This document shows positions 1 to 11,962 of a DNA stretch of 64,000 bases, piece after piece. The DNA is taken from the NCBI GenBank assembly GCA_036365515.1, contig CM070877.1:64678522-64742521 (forward strand). The letters run 5' to 3'. The position numbers and the translations under genes were made by a program. The notes under the pieces are model-generated. The model made no database searches. It was not told the origin of the DNA and saw only the letters and a program-made list of their open reading frames with translations. The stretch comes from Torymus aiolomorphi. Lineage: Eukaryota; Arthropoda; Insecta; Hymenoptera; Torymidae. Position 1 is the first letter of the stretch, and every line of letters begins with the position of its first letter.

Positions 1-374
1 TTTATTTAATAAACAATATTTTTTATTATTAACTTTAACTGCTCGAGTTATTATTTCGCGACCTTAGTCATTCCCCGCTCCTCGCCGCCTCCGCCGTCGT
101 TATGTAAGAGAAAACGTATCGTTTCATCTGAGCAGCCGGCACACGAACCAGTGAACGAAAGGAGAGTTCGAGTCACTGGCGAGAAACAAAGTGCAAGTCT
201 TCGACTTGCGTGTTGCACCGTAAGTCACCAGGTTAGGTTAACATTGCACGACGTTGTAGCGTCTGTTACCTAATCTGGCTACTCAATCTCCGGGAGTTGA
301 ACCGAGAGATACGGAATTGAACCGCTAAGGTACACAGGTGAACCGTGCCTAGCCCGAAAATCCACCCCGTGACA
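1..374 (+). repeat. 5' LTR, 3' portion
   Basis: Matches 4854-5228 almost base for base. The segment ends in TGACA immediately before the presumed primer-binding site, so it contains the R/U5 side of the LTR. The upstream part lies outside the window. Confidence 0.75.
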
Positions 375-376
375 AC

Positions 377-394
377 TGGCGCTCTAAACGTGTG
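377..394 (+). promoter_or_regulatory. Putative primer-binding site
   Basis: TGGCGCTCTAAACGTGTG lies 2 nt after the LTR end. It starts with the TGG expected opposite a tRNA CCA end. The tRNA was not identified. Confidence 0.5.
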
Positions 395-3300
395 TGTGCT
401 TGGGAATATCGCGAAATTTTGACTTCGAAGGAGCAAAGTTCGAATCCCAAAAATTTCTTTTTGCGTTTTTCCAATTTTTTTTTAGATTTTTACTAAGGAA
501 GTGACTAAAGTATAACAACCAACCTACAGCAAACTCTCTGGGGGTAGAAGTTCGAAGATTTTTGAGAAAAATCAAGATAAATTGCTGTTGGCTACAAAGT
601 TGCTATTTTTTTTTTATAGAACATCGTGACAAATAGTTAGATACGGTGCGCCTAGGCGAAATTAGTTTGCGAGCGAGATTTTTATTGTTTTTGTGATGTT
701 AAGAAATTGTGAAGAGAAGCATCAGGGGATTGGACACTCGACTAAATTTGTGACGAGCGTTCAATCGATACCAGTTGCTAGCCTAGTGAAGGCTAGTATA
801 GACAATACCCTCAGGAGATTCGAACCAGTGACAAAGAATCGAACTGAGGGGTAGATTCGAACCCGCGGTCACCTGGCTGGCGTTTAATTTTTTTTACAGA
901 GTAAAAATTTTAAAATAGCTGAAAAGCAGCGACAAACCAGTAATTCGTGCTAAATCGGGATCGAAGCACCAATTACTGGCAAATTAAGAGAAAAACCAGC
1001 CAGTGCGTTTTGAAGTCGAGCAACTGGTATCAACCCTTCTGCAACTCGAGGTGCAATTCAGAGCGTGTAGGTTAGGTAGACAAAACTAATATAAATTATT
1101 TATATATTTTATTATTTATTTATATAAAGAAGGTGCGCCTTAGGGAACGATCCCCTTTAGAAAACGCATACACGAACCCGCTCTGAATCACCAACACGCG
1201 CGTAAAAGAAATGGCGAGCGACAACCAAGATAGCAGTGGTACAGAGGAAGAATGTGTACGTGTACCAGAAGATGTACGAGCTTCATACAAAACGAGAAAA
1301 TTTTGAGGCAACCTTTATAAAAGGTAGAGCTCTCTTGCCAGGTGCCGCTGAGAAGCAGGGCTCAACCGTTGCTTAAGAGCCACGGTGGAGCCTGGGAGGG
1401 GGGGACTCACCAAGGCAAGTCGAAACCTTGGTGATGTGCGGCACACGAAAGGGAGAGAATATGTCGCAATAATCAATGAAGAAGACGACGAAGAAAGAAG
1501 AGAGGACCAGAAGACTGAAAGTCACTGCTAAGCAAGGAACGAGATGAAGAGAATTCAGCGGTGACACCGAAGAAGAGAGTGACGATGATTTTTGGAAGAC
1601 AAAGAAGACAAACGAGGCCGCCACGTCTGAGAAGAGAAAACGGCGTGAGCATTGACAGTTCGAAGTACCATAGCAGTCGAAGTGAAAGCTCCATGAAATT
1701 GTTTGAAGGAGAAACAAAGACCTAATGAGGTTCAAAGACAACCCTCAGGTCTCATTCGCTGCTATGGCTGTGGCGAGATAGGCTACTGAGAAACCGAGAA
1801 AGCCACAGCCTGTCGTCGCTGAAGAATAGACGTTGAGACATACCGTTTAACCAAAGAAGCTCACGTCAGGTGAGGAGCAGGACAGGTCAACGGTAGGTTC
1901 CAGCGACGGCAGGTACTTTGGAGCCGAAAAACATCGTACCGCTGTTATCGTTCGACGAGTGGTGGAAAGAGAGGTAGGAAAATCCACCAAGCCGTCGACG
2001 TTCAGGCGAAAAGAAGAGAGTATAATATCCTCGGAGGGATAGGACCCCTCGACCGGAAGCCGAATACCTGTGGGCCAGCTCAGACAATCCTCACACGTGG
2101 CATCGTTGGCCAACTAATTTTGCCCAAAATTAAGCCGCGATGACAGGTCATTTCCCGGCCGGTCACACCAGTGACTGATAAAAGTGACTAGAGGTTTCGT
2201 CAAGTGCCGTAAATGCTTCGAAGCATAGCTCCGCATCCACTTTGTGCCGCCAGGCATACCGTTCCCGATTTATTTGTCGAATCGACGGTAACGATGCCTG
2301 GTTTGGAGTGTGTTTAACTCCAGGTAACGTAAGCGATGACCTTAGAAGCGACCTAGCTAAGTCTAGCATACCCTAGGGGAAGGCCACCCCGCAATGCGCT
2401 GACTCACACCAGCCGGGCGTGATTAAATGCAATGGGTAGCTCGACAGGTCGCTTCACTTGTCCAGCACTATGGCTACGGAAATTCGATTCTGAGTTTCGA
2501 GAATCCAAAAAATCTCCGAGGGCAACATTTGGCTTGAAGAATAGAAGAAGAAAGGAGGAAAGAAAAAGTCGAATAAAGAAGAGAATTATGACAATGCCCG
2601 ACCACCGAGGGAGTTAGAAGATCCGGCGATGAGCGACCCGCCGTTGCGAGAACCCAGCCGCCAGCGGGCGCTGGACCCGATAAGGTCGAGAGTAATAACC
2701 AGGATGCAAGGTGAAGACGAACTAGGGAGAGACTACATCACCTGCTTCCTGGTCATTATAACAAAAATTAGCGAAGACGACACAGCATTTAACATTGTCG
2801 CCTGGCTAGAACGAACCAGGTGCCGATTAGCTGTTTGTACATGAAGTAGTGGCCAACGAGAAGCCACCAATGCGAAGAGAGGAACCTTACTTTCTTGGTA
2901 GACATCCAAGACAGCAAAATGAATCACATACCGCTAGTTCTACAGGCAGATCAGCCTGTAGAGCTAGAAAGAAAGAAAGCTTTTGCTAAAGCTAAATCTC
3001 CAGACACTGTAGGAAAAGGTTCTTGCTGAATATAAGCGTCAGCGACAGATTTGTTCTAGAGTTGTCAGGAACAACCGACGTCGGATTGTTGTACAGAGTC
3101 GCCCATCTGGAGATCAGCGACGTCTGGGTGGGGGGTGTCATGCCCTGCCGTACCGACGTCGATAATAAATCGGCAATATATATGTTCGTAGTAACGAACG
3201 TTAGATGGCGCCTCGGTGCAGTATCGGAGCTGTATCGAGAGCATGACGAAGGTACCGGCACAGACGCGACCGGCATCAGTGTGGTGGTTATCGTTCGGAC

Positions 3301-3640
3301 TCCGACGCGCGCGATAGCGAGTTCGCGGAGATATCGCGTTTTCCGCGATAATTGTGAAGTGTTTGATAGTTGTAACCTCAGGAGTGCATACGTGATGCAT
3401 CCTGAGGCCACTATCATGATCCGCGAAATGTATTATACCGTACTTTCGACGGAAACACGAGGAGAGCTCAGAGATAGTGAGACAGGCTAGAACTACCTGT
3501 CGTACTCCCGAACCAGCAACATCCTAGTGCAGTAAGCATGTTCGCCTGGCACGAAAGCAGCAGAGAGTATCACGAGAGGCGATACAATGAAGCCAGCCTA
3601 GCAGCGAGGATGCTTGCGAGAAACCTAGGCCACACCATAT
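395..3640 (+). pseudogene. Decayed internal region of the LTR element
   Basis: No reading frame longer than about 155 codons survives. Around 1760-1800 a CX2CX4-type half knuckle (CYGCGEIGY then a stop) looks like the remnant of a Gag zinc knuckle. Plus-strand open stretches at 2629-2844, 3023-3490 and 3539-3640 may be Gag or Pol debris but show no motif I can name. The short open frames on the minus strand in this interval are probably chance. Confidence 0.4.
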
Positions 3641-3912
3641 GAATCTAACCTAAAATAACGGTAGGCGTGCACGTATCATCCACGCCGCGAGTAATTACGT
3701 GTAACCGCTCGTCCAGGTTCGTCGCACCTGGACAGCGACTTCGATTAGGCGTTATTGTGCGGAGAGAGCGAGCGCCGAGAGCACAGGTCCGCGACTTATT
3801 TTGTAGGTCACCGGCAAAGTTTGGCTTGCCGGCAGTTCGTAACTGGCAAATGCGCGTAAGAAGTGCGCAGACGACACAGTGTAGTAGCCTGATCTCTCTC
3901 GCGCTAGATTAA

Positions 3913-4588
3913 GGGGGCTAGACACCTTTTTTCTCTGAAATAAGAAGTCACATTTTAATACATAAATGTAAACTAATTATTTCATACTTTTTACATATAA
4001 AAGTGGGTATATTTACCTTACTTTAAAACTTTCTCCGATGGGCCTTTTATATTGTCCAGAACCATAGTCATCGATGAAACAAGTTTTTTCACTAACCGTA
4101 AGCTTTGAAATTTTCCTGTGGATGGATTGACTCCAGATTTGAACTAAATTACTCCTGAATAGTATAATTCTCATATGAGTGTAGGAATTTAGGATTAAAT
4201 GTCGGAAAAAATTTTTACATCAGAAAAATTATGAAAAAATATAAAAAATTTAAAAAAATAAAAAAAAACTCTTGAAAAACAGCACAATTATTTTTTTCTC
4301 ATTAGATCAAAAATCCCTACACTCATATGAGAATCATACTATTCAGGAGTAATTTAGTTCAAATCTGGAGTCAATCCATCCACAGGAAAATTTCAAAGCT
4401 TACGGTTAGTGAAAAAACTTGTTTCATCGATGACTATGGTTCTGGACCATATAAAAGGCCCATCGGAGAATGTTTTAAAGTAAGGTAAATGTACCCACTT
4501 TTATATGTAAAAAGTATGAAATAATTAGTTTACATTTATGTATTAAAATGTGACTTCTTATTTCAGAGAAAAAAGGTGTCTAGCCCCC
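3913..4588. mobile_element. TTAA-flanked palindromic MITE, 676 bp
   Basis: Flanked by TTAA at 3909-3912 and 4589-4592. The ends read GGGGGCTAGACACC and GGTGTCTAGCCCCC. The two arms are nearly perfect reverse complements for about 280 bp around an A-rich loop near 4210-4300. The TTAA target duplication is typical of the piggyBac superfamily; no transposase is present. A related, truncated copy starts at 56730. Confidence 0.88.
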
Positions 4589-4592
4589 TTAA

Positions 4593-5228
4593 GTGTGTGT
4601 ATGTCGCGCAGCGAGCGCGACCGCTCTCATCACTCACGTATTCGACAATGACTGCGTGACGTAGAATACTGTGTTGGCGCGGCGTACGATACCGCGCGTG
4701 CGTGGCGTATATTATCGCGAGCGTGACGTCAGCCTCCGAGACAGCTGACGTCTGATTATATGTACTGGCGCGCCGTTAGGTAGAATCTAACCATGTTTTA
4801 ACGTAATCATTTTATTATACAAACTTTTAATCATCATTTAACTTCATCATCTTTTATTTAATAAACAATAGTCTTTTATTATTAACTTTAACTGCTCGAG
4901 TTATTATTTTGCGACCTTAGTCATTCCTTGCTCCCCGCCGCCTCCGCGGTCATTACGTAAGAGAAAATGTATCGTTTCATCTGAGCAGCCGGCACACGAA
5001 CCAGTGAACGAAAGGAGAGTTGGAGTCACTGGCGAGAAACAAAGCGCAAGTCTTCGACTTGCGTGTTGCACGGTAAGTCACCAGGTTAGGTTAACATTAC
5101 ACGACGTTGTAGCGTCTGTTACCTAATCTGGCTACTTAATCTCCGGGAGTTGAACCGAGAGATACGGAATTGAACCGCTAAGGTACACAGGTGCAACGTG
5201 CCTTAGCCCGAAAATCCACCCCGTGACA
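4593..5228 (+). repeat. 3' LTR (segment right of the MITE)
   Basis: The last 375 bp match the left LTR. The upstream 250 bp are CpG-rich and hold a perfect palindromic cAMP-response-type site TGACGTCA at 4724-4731 and a second TGACGT at about 4744, suggesting U3 promoter sequence. The matching part of the left LTR is outside the window, so this cannot be confirmed. Confidence 0.6.
4724..4731. promoter_or_regulatory. CRE/ATF-type site in presumed U3
   Basis: Perfect TGACGTCA palindrome in a CpG-rich stretch upstream of the LTR R region. Role in LTR transcription is inferred only from position. Confidence 0.35.
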
Positions 5229-6135
5229 AATAATAAAGCATTTATTGCAAATAAGTACACAGATTACTCAGTAATTGTTTCAGTTGAGAAAATATTTACT
5301 TAATAGATCTTCCGAAATAATTATACTGAGAAAATATTTCAGAAATTCAACTAAAATGTATTAAAATCAAAAAAGTATGTCTTGAAATAGTACTATTTAA
5401 ATATTTATTTAAATTAACAAAATATATATGTAATGATTGCGAATTTACTTTTAAATCCAGATTTTTCTAATTCAACAAAATTATGTTTCTGAGTACTAAT
5501 AAATAATTGTTCGTTTCTAAAAATACATGTATTAAAAGTAATAAAATATTTTATCAATGTAAATTGGTATTAGCACGAATGTGGAAAAATATTTATTACT
5601 ATTGAAATCATAATTATTATTATTAAATGAATAATTATTTAAAAAGTGAGCTATTTATGATTATTTTTAATAAATATTTATTATGTCAGTGCATTTATGT
5701 AATTTAAAATAATTTTTTGATTCAATTAAATAAATATTTCATTATATTTAGAAATTAATTTTATCAGGTATAGTTAATAAAAATATTGTTTTCACAAATT
5801 GTTTATTTGAACGTAATAAATTTTCTACTTTATTAATTCAATATTCTGTAAAATTTAATAAATATTTATCAATTTTAATCATCCGTATACAAGTAAATGA
5901 TCAATCATTTAGAAATACGTATTCGGTATGTTATAATAAATTAGTTATGAATTTTAAGTAATTATTTATTAGAATGTATTTATTTCTTTTAAATAAATTG
6001 GTTTATTATATATAAAAAACTCGTTTATCTAATTTTAGCAAATGATAAATTTAATTTTATTAATGCTTTAGTTATTTTATCAACTGATAAGAATTTTTCC
6101 ATCGGTCTTACAGTCTTACAAATTAAATTAAAATA
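5229..6135. other. AT-rich stretch without genes
   Basis: No coding potential. The palindromic motif AATAAATATTTATT and close variants recur many times here and again near 8380-8470 on the other side of the Penelope element, so the element may have inserted into a single AT-rich repeat block. Confidence 0.5.
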
Positions 6136-6266
6136 ATTAATATTTATGGCAGTCAGATTGCCCTTGTTTATAATCACCCCCGCAGAATCTGAAGTAAAAA
6201 CTTAATTAAAACCTGGAAAAAACTTTGTTAGCACAGGACGATCTGACTGCCCACCACCACCACATT

Positions 6267-6308
6267 GTCCGACGTTTCAAGCCTGCTCCGGCTCCTCCTC
6301 AGGGACTG
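6267..6308 (-). ncRNA. Candidate hammerhead ribozyme core in Penelope tail
   Basis: The minus strand carries CTGAGGAG, then a short stem (AGCC/GGCT), then GAAAC, which fits the CUGANGA...GAAA catalytic core. Penelope-like elements are known to carry hammerheads in their terminal repeats. Stem III would be very short, so activity is not assured. Confidence 0.45.
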
Positions 6309-6414
6309 AAATAAAACCCGCGATACACCTCCTTATATACCATGCACCCATACCCCCTTCTTTTCTCTTACCCCACCACCCTCCACATTCCCCTCTCCAA
6401 CTTGCCCTTCTCAC

Positions 6415-8256
6415 TTAAATTAATAAAGAATGATAAATGTTATCTAATTTACTTGACTCTATCATTAAATTTACATTATTCCGATTTCTTAGAATGTGAA
6501 TACTTTCAAGGCTTTCCCTCTTATATTTATTCTTAATCCCCTGTTCCAAAATATCCACACTCCCAAAATCGAAAGAATGCAAATTATTTAAACAATGTTC
6601 TTTCAAACCCGATGTACAACTTGAGCTGCGTAAACTATATTGATGTTCATATATTCTCTTTTTCAAATATCTACCCGTTTGACCAATATAACAACCATTA
6701 CAATCCCTACAATTAATTTTATAAACAACTCCCGATTTCAAACATTTATCATCCTTGTCTTTACAATTACTAAATAACCTTTCTAAATTATTATCATTTC
6801 TAAAGAAAACTTGAATATTATGTTTACTAAAAACCCTTCTAATCCTTTCCGACAAACCTCTAACATATGGTAAACTAAAATATGCATTCTTTCCATTTCT
6901 ATTCCTTGTTTGATTATCTACCCGCTGCTTCAATCCACCATTACAAATTTCCCACACTCTCTCATCAATCATTTTATCAATAAATTTTACGGGATAACTA
7001 TTTTTAATAAATGTTTCTCTAACTAAATTTAAATTCTTTTTCCTAAAATCTTTATGTGACAATTTAATCGCTCTGTCAATGACACCTTTGATCGCACCTG
7101 TCTTGTTTCCGAATTGGTGGTGAGAATCAAAATTTAAAAATCTACCTGACCATGTAGGTTTTCTATACCAATCTAATTTCACTCTATTATTATTACCTCT
7201 AATGACTCTAATATCTAAAAAACTCAATTGATAATCTTTCTCAACTTCTTTTGTGAATTTAATTCTATCATGGATAGAATTAAACACATCCACCATTTCA
7301 TCCACAAAACATTCTGGTACAACTGCAAAAATGTCATCAACATATCTTTTAAAAATAATTGGCTGAAAAACCAACTGAGACAAAGCAATACTTTCCAATT
7401 TTTCCATTACTAAATTGGCTATAACAGGTGACAAAGGTGATCCCATTGGACAACCATATCTTTGTTCATATAGACTATTATCAAAAGAAAAAATTGTGTT
7501 TTTAAAAACCAAATTAAGTGCCTTTATAAATTCATCTTTTGTTAAACTAGTATGTACTTTAATTTCAGACCATTTATCTTGTATAATATCATTCAACAAC
7601 TCTAAAGGTATATTTGTAAACAAAGATACTACATCCAATGAAACCATCCTATGATCATTCGGAATAATAATATCTTTCATTACACCATAAAAACTCCAAC
7701 TATCTTTAATGTATGAATTTGTTTTACCCACTATCTTGAACAATATATTAGACAAAAATCTAGCAAGTCTATACGTCGGAAAATTTATCGATGATATTAT
7801 TATTCTATATGTCAACTGTTCTTTGTGAATCTTAGGAAGCCCATAACATTTAGCTACAGTGCCATTTTCACATTTTAAATATTTAAACATACTATCTTTA
7901 ATATAAGCTTTTGTTTTCCAATGCATCAATAATTCTTTCAATTTATCTTGTAGTCTATTGATATGTGGATTCCTAATTTTCATATAAGTGGTATCATCCT
8001 CCAACATAAGTTGAATTTTATTAATATAATCCCTTTTATCTGAAACTACAGTTACATTTCCTTTATCTGCTTTTTGGAAGATCATATTCGGATTCTCTCT
8101 CAAGAATTTCTTCGTTATTTTTAATTCATGGAATAAATTACTGTTCAAATAATTATCAAATCTATGTTCTCTTTTAAAATTATCAACAACTTTAACTAAA
8201 GAACTCCTACATTCTTTTTTAAACTCCACTTGAATATGATAGTCCAAATTTAGCAC
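6415..8256 (-). CDS. Penelope-type reverse transcriptase with GIY-YIG endonuclease
   Basis: An open frame of 613 codons. The N-terminal half is RT: the fingers region contains ADKGNVTVV, followed by GLPKIHK, the SLDVVSLFTNIP motif A, GCPMGSPLSPVIANL and the catalytic RYVDDI. The C-terminal 120 residues form a GIY-YIG nuclease domain (VVYKINC, GCYIGQTGR, EH). This pairing is diagnostic of EN+ Penelope-like elements, which copy RNA into DNA in the nucleus. All key RT residues are present. The frame opens with a GTG rather than ATG. Upstream, about 8337-8235, Penelope-like codons (SKGAKFG) continue in another frame, so there is a frameshift and the true N-terminus is lost. Probably inactive, but recently so. 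Confidence 0.9.
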   Translation of the reverse strand: MLNLDYHIQVEFKKECRSSLVKVVDNFKREHRFDNYLNSNLFHELKITKKFLRENPNMIFQKADKGNVTVVSDKRDYINKIQLMLEDDTTYMKIRNPHINRLQDKLKELLMHWKTKAYIKDSMFKYLKCENGTVAKCYGLPKIHKEQLTYRIIISSINFPTYRLARFLSNILFKIVGKTNSYIKDSWSFYGVMKDIIIPNDHRMVSLDVVSLFTNIPLELLNDIIQDKWSEIKVHTSLTKDEFIKALNLVFKNTIFSFDNSLYEQRYGCPMGSPLSPVIANLVMEKLESIALSQLVFQPIIFKRYVDDIFAVVPECFVDEMVDVFNSIHDRIKFTKEVEKDYQLSFLDIRVIRGNNNRVKLDWYRKPTWSGRFLNFDSHHQFGNKTGAIKGVIDRAIKLSHKDFRKKNLNLVRETFIKNSYPVKFIDKMIDERVWEICNGGLKQRVDNQTRNRNGKNAYFSLPYVRGLSERIRRVFSKHNIQVFFRNDNNLERLFSNCKDKDDKCLKSGVVYKINCRDCNGCYIGQTGRYLKKRIYEHQYSLRSSSCTSGLKEHCLNNLHSFDFGSVDILEQGIKNKYKRESLESIHILRNRNNVNLMIESSKLDNIYHSLLI

Positions 8257-8515
8257 CCTTTGACATGATATTTACCACTTCTTCTGGTATTACTTTGTCA
8301 GTTAAATTTCTAAACCAATCCTTATTAACATTGTTAGTTTGATTGATTTTAGTTATTTTTAATAAATTTTATTTTTAATAAATGATCGAGATTTTCCAAT
8401 AAATATTTATTAGACTTGAGTATTTAGTATTTATTTCAAGAACATATTTATTTAAATTGACTGAATGGAATTCAAATAAATTTATTTAGTTGAATTTACG
8501 AAATTTTTTTTTCAG

Positions 8516-8957
8516 TGTACAACTCTGAGCACCAATCTCAGCTTTTGATAAAAGCCAGTTCTATGATTTCAGGATTTAGATATGGGCTACTGATAGTAGG
8601 CAATGCTACTGCATTATACAGGACAAATTTTGCTGGAAGAGGAGAATTGGCAGCTCGCCAAATGCATTTAGCCAGATTTCTTCGATTATTGCTTAGATTA
8701 GCTGATGAATTTGGCTGCGCAGTGTTTATCACTAATCAAGTAGTAGCTCAAGTGGATGGTGCAGCTAGTATGTTTGAAGGTGATCAAAAGAAACCTATTA
8801 GCGGCACTATTATTTTACTCATAGAAGTACAGCTAGACTTTATTTACGTAAAGGAAGAGGTGAAACAAAGATACGCAGAATTTACGATTCATGCTTACCT
8901 GAAAGTGAAGCTACATTTGCGATAAATGCTGATGGAATTAGTGATGTTAAAGAATAG
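8516..8957 (+). pseudogene. RAD51-like recombinase, C-terminal exon, frameshifted
   Basis: The frame encodes the C-terminal part of the RecA core of RAD51: NSEHQ, the Walker B region, [43 protein letters not shown]. It is preceded by a polypyrimidine tract ending in CAG, so it looks like an exon rather than a processed copy. Near 8810-8820 the frame breaks; the remaining RAD51 C-terminus (a segment with [12 protein letters not shown] and FAINADG) continues in the next frame to a stop at 8957. The Walker B aspartate is replaced by glycine (LLIVG), and a Ser is inserted after VDGAA. Together these point to a degenerate duplicate, not the working gene. No upstream exon was found between the Penelope element and here. 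Confidence 0.85.
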
Positions 8958-9477
8958 TATTATTATAGTATTATAAGTATTATTAATTTTTTGAATTACA
9001 TTTATTATTTCAGACTCAGGGTTTACTCCGTTTTTTACTTAAAATGTAAATGCAGCTTGAAGAAGATATTAACATAAAAACAAAGACACTAATATATTAT
9101 ACTTATTTTTAGGTTGTGAGTGTGGTTTTTCTGAAACATTTTTTATTTTTGCAGTCCTTGTAAACACAAGTTTATATATTAACTACAAGATTTGTGTACA
9201 TCAACAACAAAAATAATCAGATAAGTATTAACTGACTAAATGTCTATTTTTAAAATATAAAATATCAGTTAGAGATGAACATGGAAACTTTGTGTTGATT
9301 TTTTATATTTTTTTCAGATTGTATAAGGAATATGATCCAAATTTGTACGTGATTGTACAAAAAGAAGAAATCATTCTAGTTTAGTTGAAGTTATATTCAA
9401 AAATTAGATTTTTTTTTATCTAGAATGAGGATTCCACGCAAAAACTAGCAGAACAGATGTTTTTAAACAATAAAAAG
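8958..9477. other. Non-coding AT-rich stretch
   Basis: No ORF or RNA gene recognised. Could be 3' flank of the RAD51-like fragment. Confidence 0.4.
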
Positions 9478-9985
9478 ACCACAGTAAACTTTTTTCTATA
9501 CAAGATTAAAATAATAATTGCAAGAAGTTATATCCATCAATAAATGTCAAGAAAGTTTTTGTTCTCTTAGTAATTCTTAGTTCATAAACTGTTTCAAAAG
9601 ATTATATAAAATGAAAATTGAAATACAGAAAAATGTGAGAATGATGTGTTATTGTGAATATTGGAACGAATAAAAGTGCTCAGAATAATTTAATTTATGA
9701 TTAGCTCATGGTAAGAGACGCTAAAATGTTTCAGAGTCCACAGTAAACTTTTTTCTACACAAGATTTAAATAGCAATTTCAAGAAGTTATATACACAAAT
9801 AAATGTCAAGAAAGTTTTTGTTCTCTCAGTGATTCTTAGTTCATAAACTATTTATTTTTAATTTTATAAGATGTGAGCAATGATAGATTATTAATTCAAG
9901 TGGTTTTGTGTAAAAATTTCAACAAATCCAAGTGTTGAGAATAATGTAATTAATGATTGGTGTGAGACGCCAAAAGTTTCAGAGG
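9478..9985 (+). repeat. Two diverged tandem copies of a ~250-bp unit
   Basis: The block with CAGTAAACTTTTTTCTA, ATAAATGTCAAGAAAGTTTT and CTTAGTTCATAAACT occurs at about 9478-9600 and again at 9737-9860, and the following sequences (GAGACGC...TTTCAGAG) also match. A fainter third copy may lie near 10400-10505. Confidence 0.7.
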
Positions 9986-10519
9986 AGCCATCTGTTTAGT
10001 GAACATTATAGTTATAATAACAACATAAAAGTATTGTTACTTTGTGAAATCTTTTTTCTATTTTTACAGAGTATCAGGACCTAAGGATTATTGACAAGTA
10101 CATCATAGAATAGAAGAGTTAATTAACAAATTTAATATATATGGAAATTGTAATCAACTTTGAGCTTCAAGTTTTGTAAAAGTTAGAAGACCATCAGTTA
10201 ATACAGAAATTTCAATTTAAATTCTGAAAATTGAACTATGAAGTAAGAGCAACATTGGCAGCTGGCTAATATCCAAATAGAATACGTGTATTCATGAAAC
10301 ATGTTCACCTCAGGATCGAATACGTATTAAGGACTTACAAGTTCAAAAAACAAGCAACAATGGTTACTTGTAAAGAATTTGGAGCTAGGATATACTCTAA
10401 CCATACGAAGTCATTTCAAAAATTTGTTCATGAACGAAGTAAAAGTTTATGCAATATGAGCATTACAATGCTGAGAAATACCAAGACAATGTGTTATTGT
10501 GAAATTTGAATAAATACAA

Positions 10520-11345
<826 letters not shown>

Positions 11346-11946
11346 TGTTAAGTCCGGAAATAAGTGGAAATAAGTAGTAATTGGTTTTATGTAAGTTTAT
11401 TATATAAAATACAATAATTTATTACCAATACAATCTGCTGGCTTCTGGTAAATCGATGTGTTGTAATTTCAATTACAATTCTTTTTTATAACGCTTGCTT
11501 TTATAAATTTACTATAATTAACTTATAAAATCTGCTTACTAGATGTGTAAGGCTTACGGTTTCAACTTCTCGATGTCGTAGAGGTACACGGAGTTCGCCA
11601 GGTTTCTTGTACGCTGTGACTGACTTGCGTGATGCATTTCGCAGTTTTATTATGCGGTTTAATTGGGTTATAGATGATAAATTGAGATCATCTTTATTAA
11701 GAAATTTTCGGTTGCGGCTTATACGCGTAGCATTTAAGTGGTAGCATTGTGAAATGCTGATTTGTTAAAAATTTGCACGCCACTTGTCTTCTGGAGGTCG
11801 ATGGCTCTCTACGTCACACGGTCTACGGTACGATGCCTGAGCGAAATGCTGCGTTGCATTCTCGCGTTTATATGTCAGGAAATATCTGATGTGAATAAAC
11901 TTTCAGAATCAAATTCTAAATCTATAATACGTCTCCGGACGTAACA
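11346..11946 (-). repeat. LTR copy 1 (3' LTR of composite)
   Basis: 601 bp, apparently identical to copy 3. TG/CA ends with short inverted repeats TGTTA/TAACA. Confidence 0.9.
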
Positions 11947-11962
11947 CCTCCCCCCTTAGACT
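11947..11962 (-). promoter_or_regulatory. Polypurine tract
   Basis: Minus strand reads CTAAGGGGGGAGG ending exactly at the LTR TG, as expected for plus-strand DNA priming. The same motif follows an old LTR end at 12566-12581 and LTR copy 2 at 17725-17739, so the PPT is a repeated, fixed landmark of the family. Confidence 0.65.

Larger units (their letters stand above)
1..5228 (+). mobile_element. Degenerate LTR retrotransposon, left end cut by window
   Basis: Positions 1-374 and about 4854-5228 are the same sequence with scattered mismatches and both end in CCCCGTGACA, which is the pattern of two LTR ends in direct repeat. The left copy is followed by ACTGGCGCTCTAAACG, a plausible tRNA primer site, so the element reads on the plus strand. 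The internal part is riddled with stops. A TTAA MITE (3913-4588) sits in or just before the 3' LTR. I could not place the TG start of the 3' LTR, and the 5' LTR is truncated by the window edge. The clade is not assigned because no RT motif was recognised. Confidence 0.72.
6140..8340 (-). mobile_element. Penelope-like retroelement, 5' truncated
   Basis: Holds one long ORF with reverse transcriptase and GIY-YIG endonuclease (the Penelope architecture) plus a GC-richer 3' tail at about 6140-6340. In the minus-strand direction the body starts abruptly near 8340, so the N-terminal part is missing. Exact ends and target duplication were not found. Confidence 0.85.

Noticed and set aside
1373..2113. 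Minus-strand ORFs of 66-122 codons
   Set aside because: No motif, opposite to the LTR element's direction, and overlapping each other in several frames.
11762..11944. 60-codon ORF identical at 11762, 17540 and 23055
   Set aside because: It lies in the LTR copies, so identity reflects the repeat; it is antisense to LTR transcription and has no motif.
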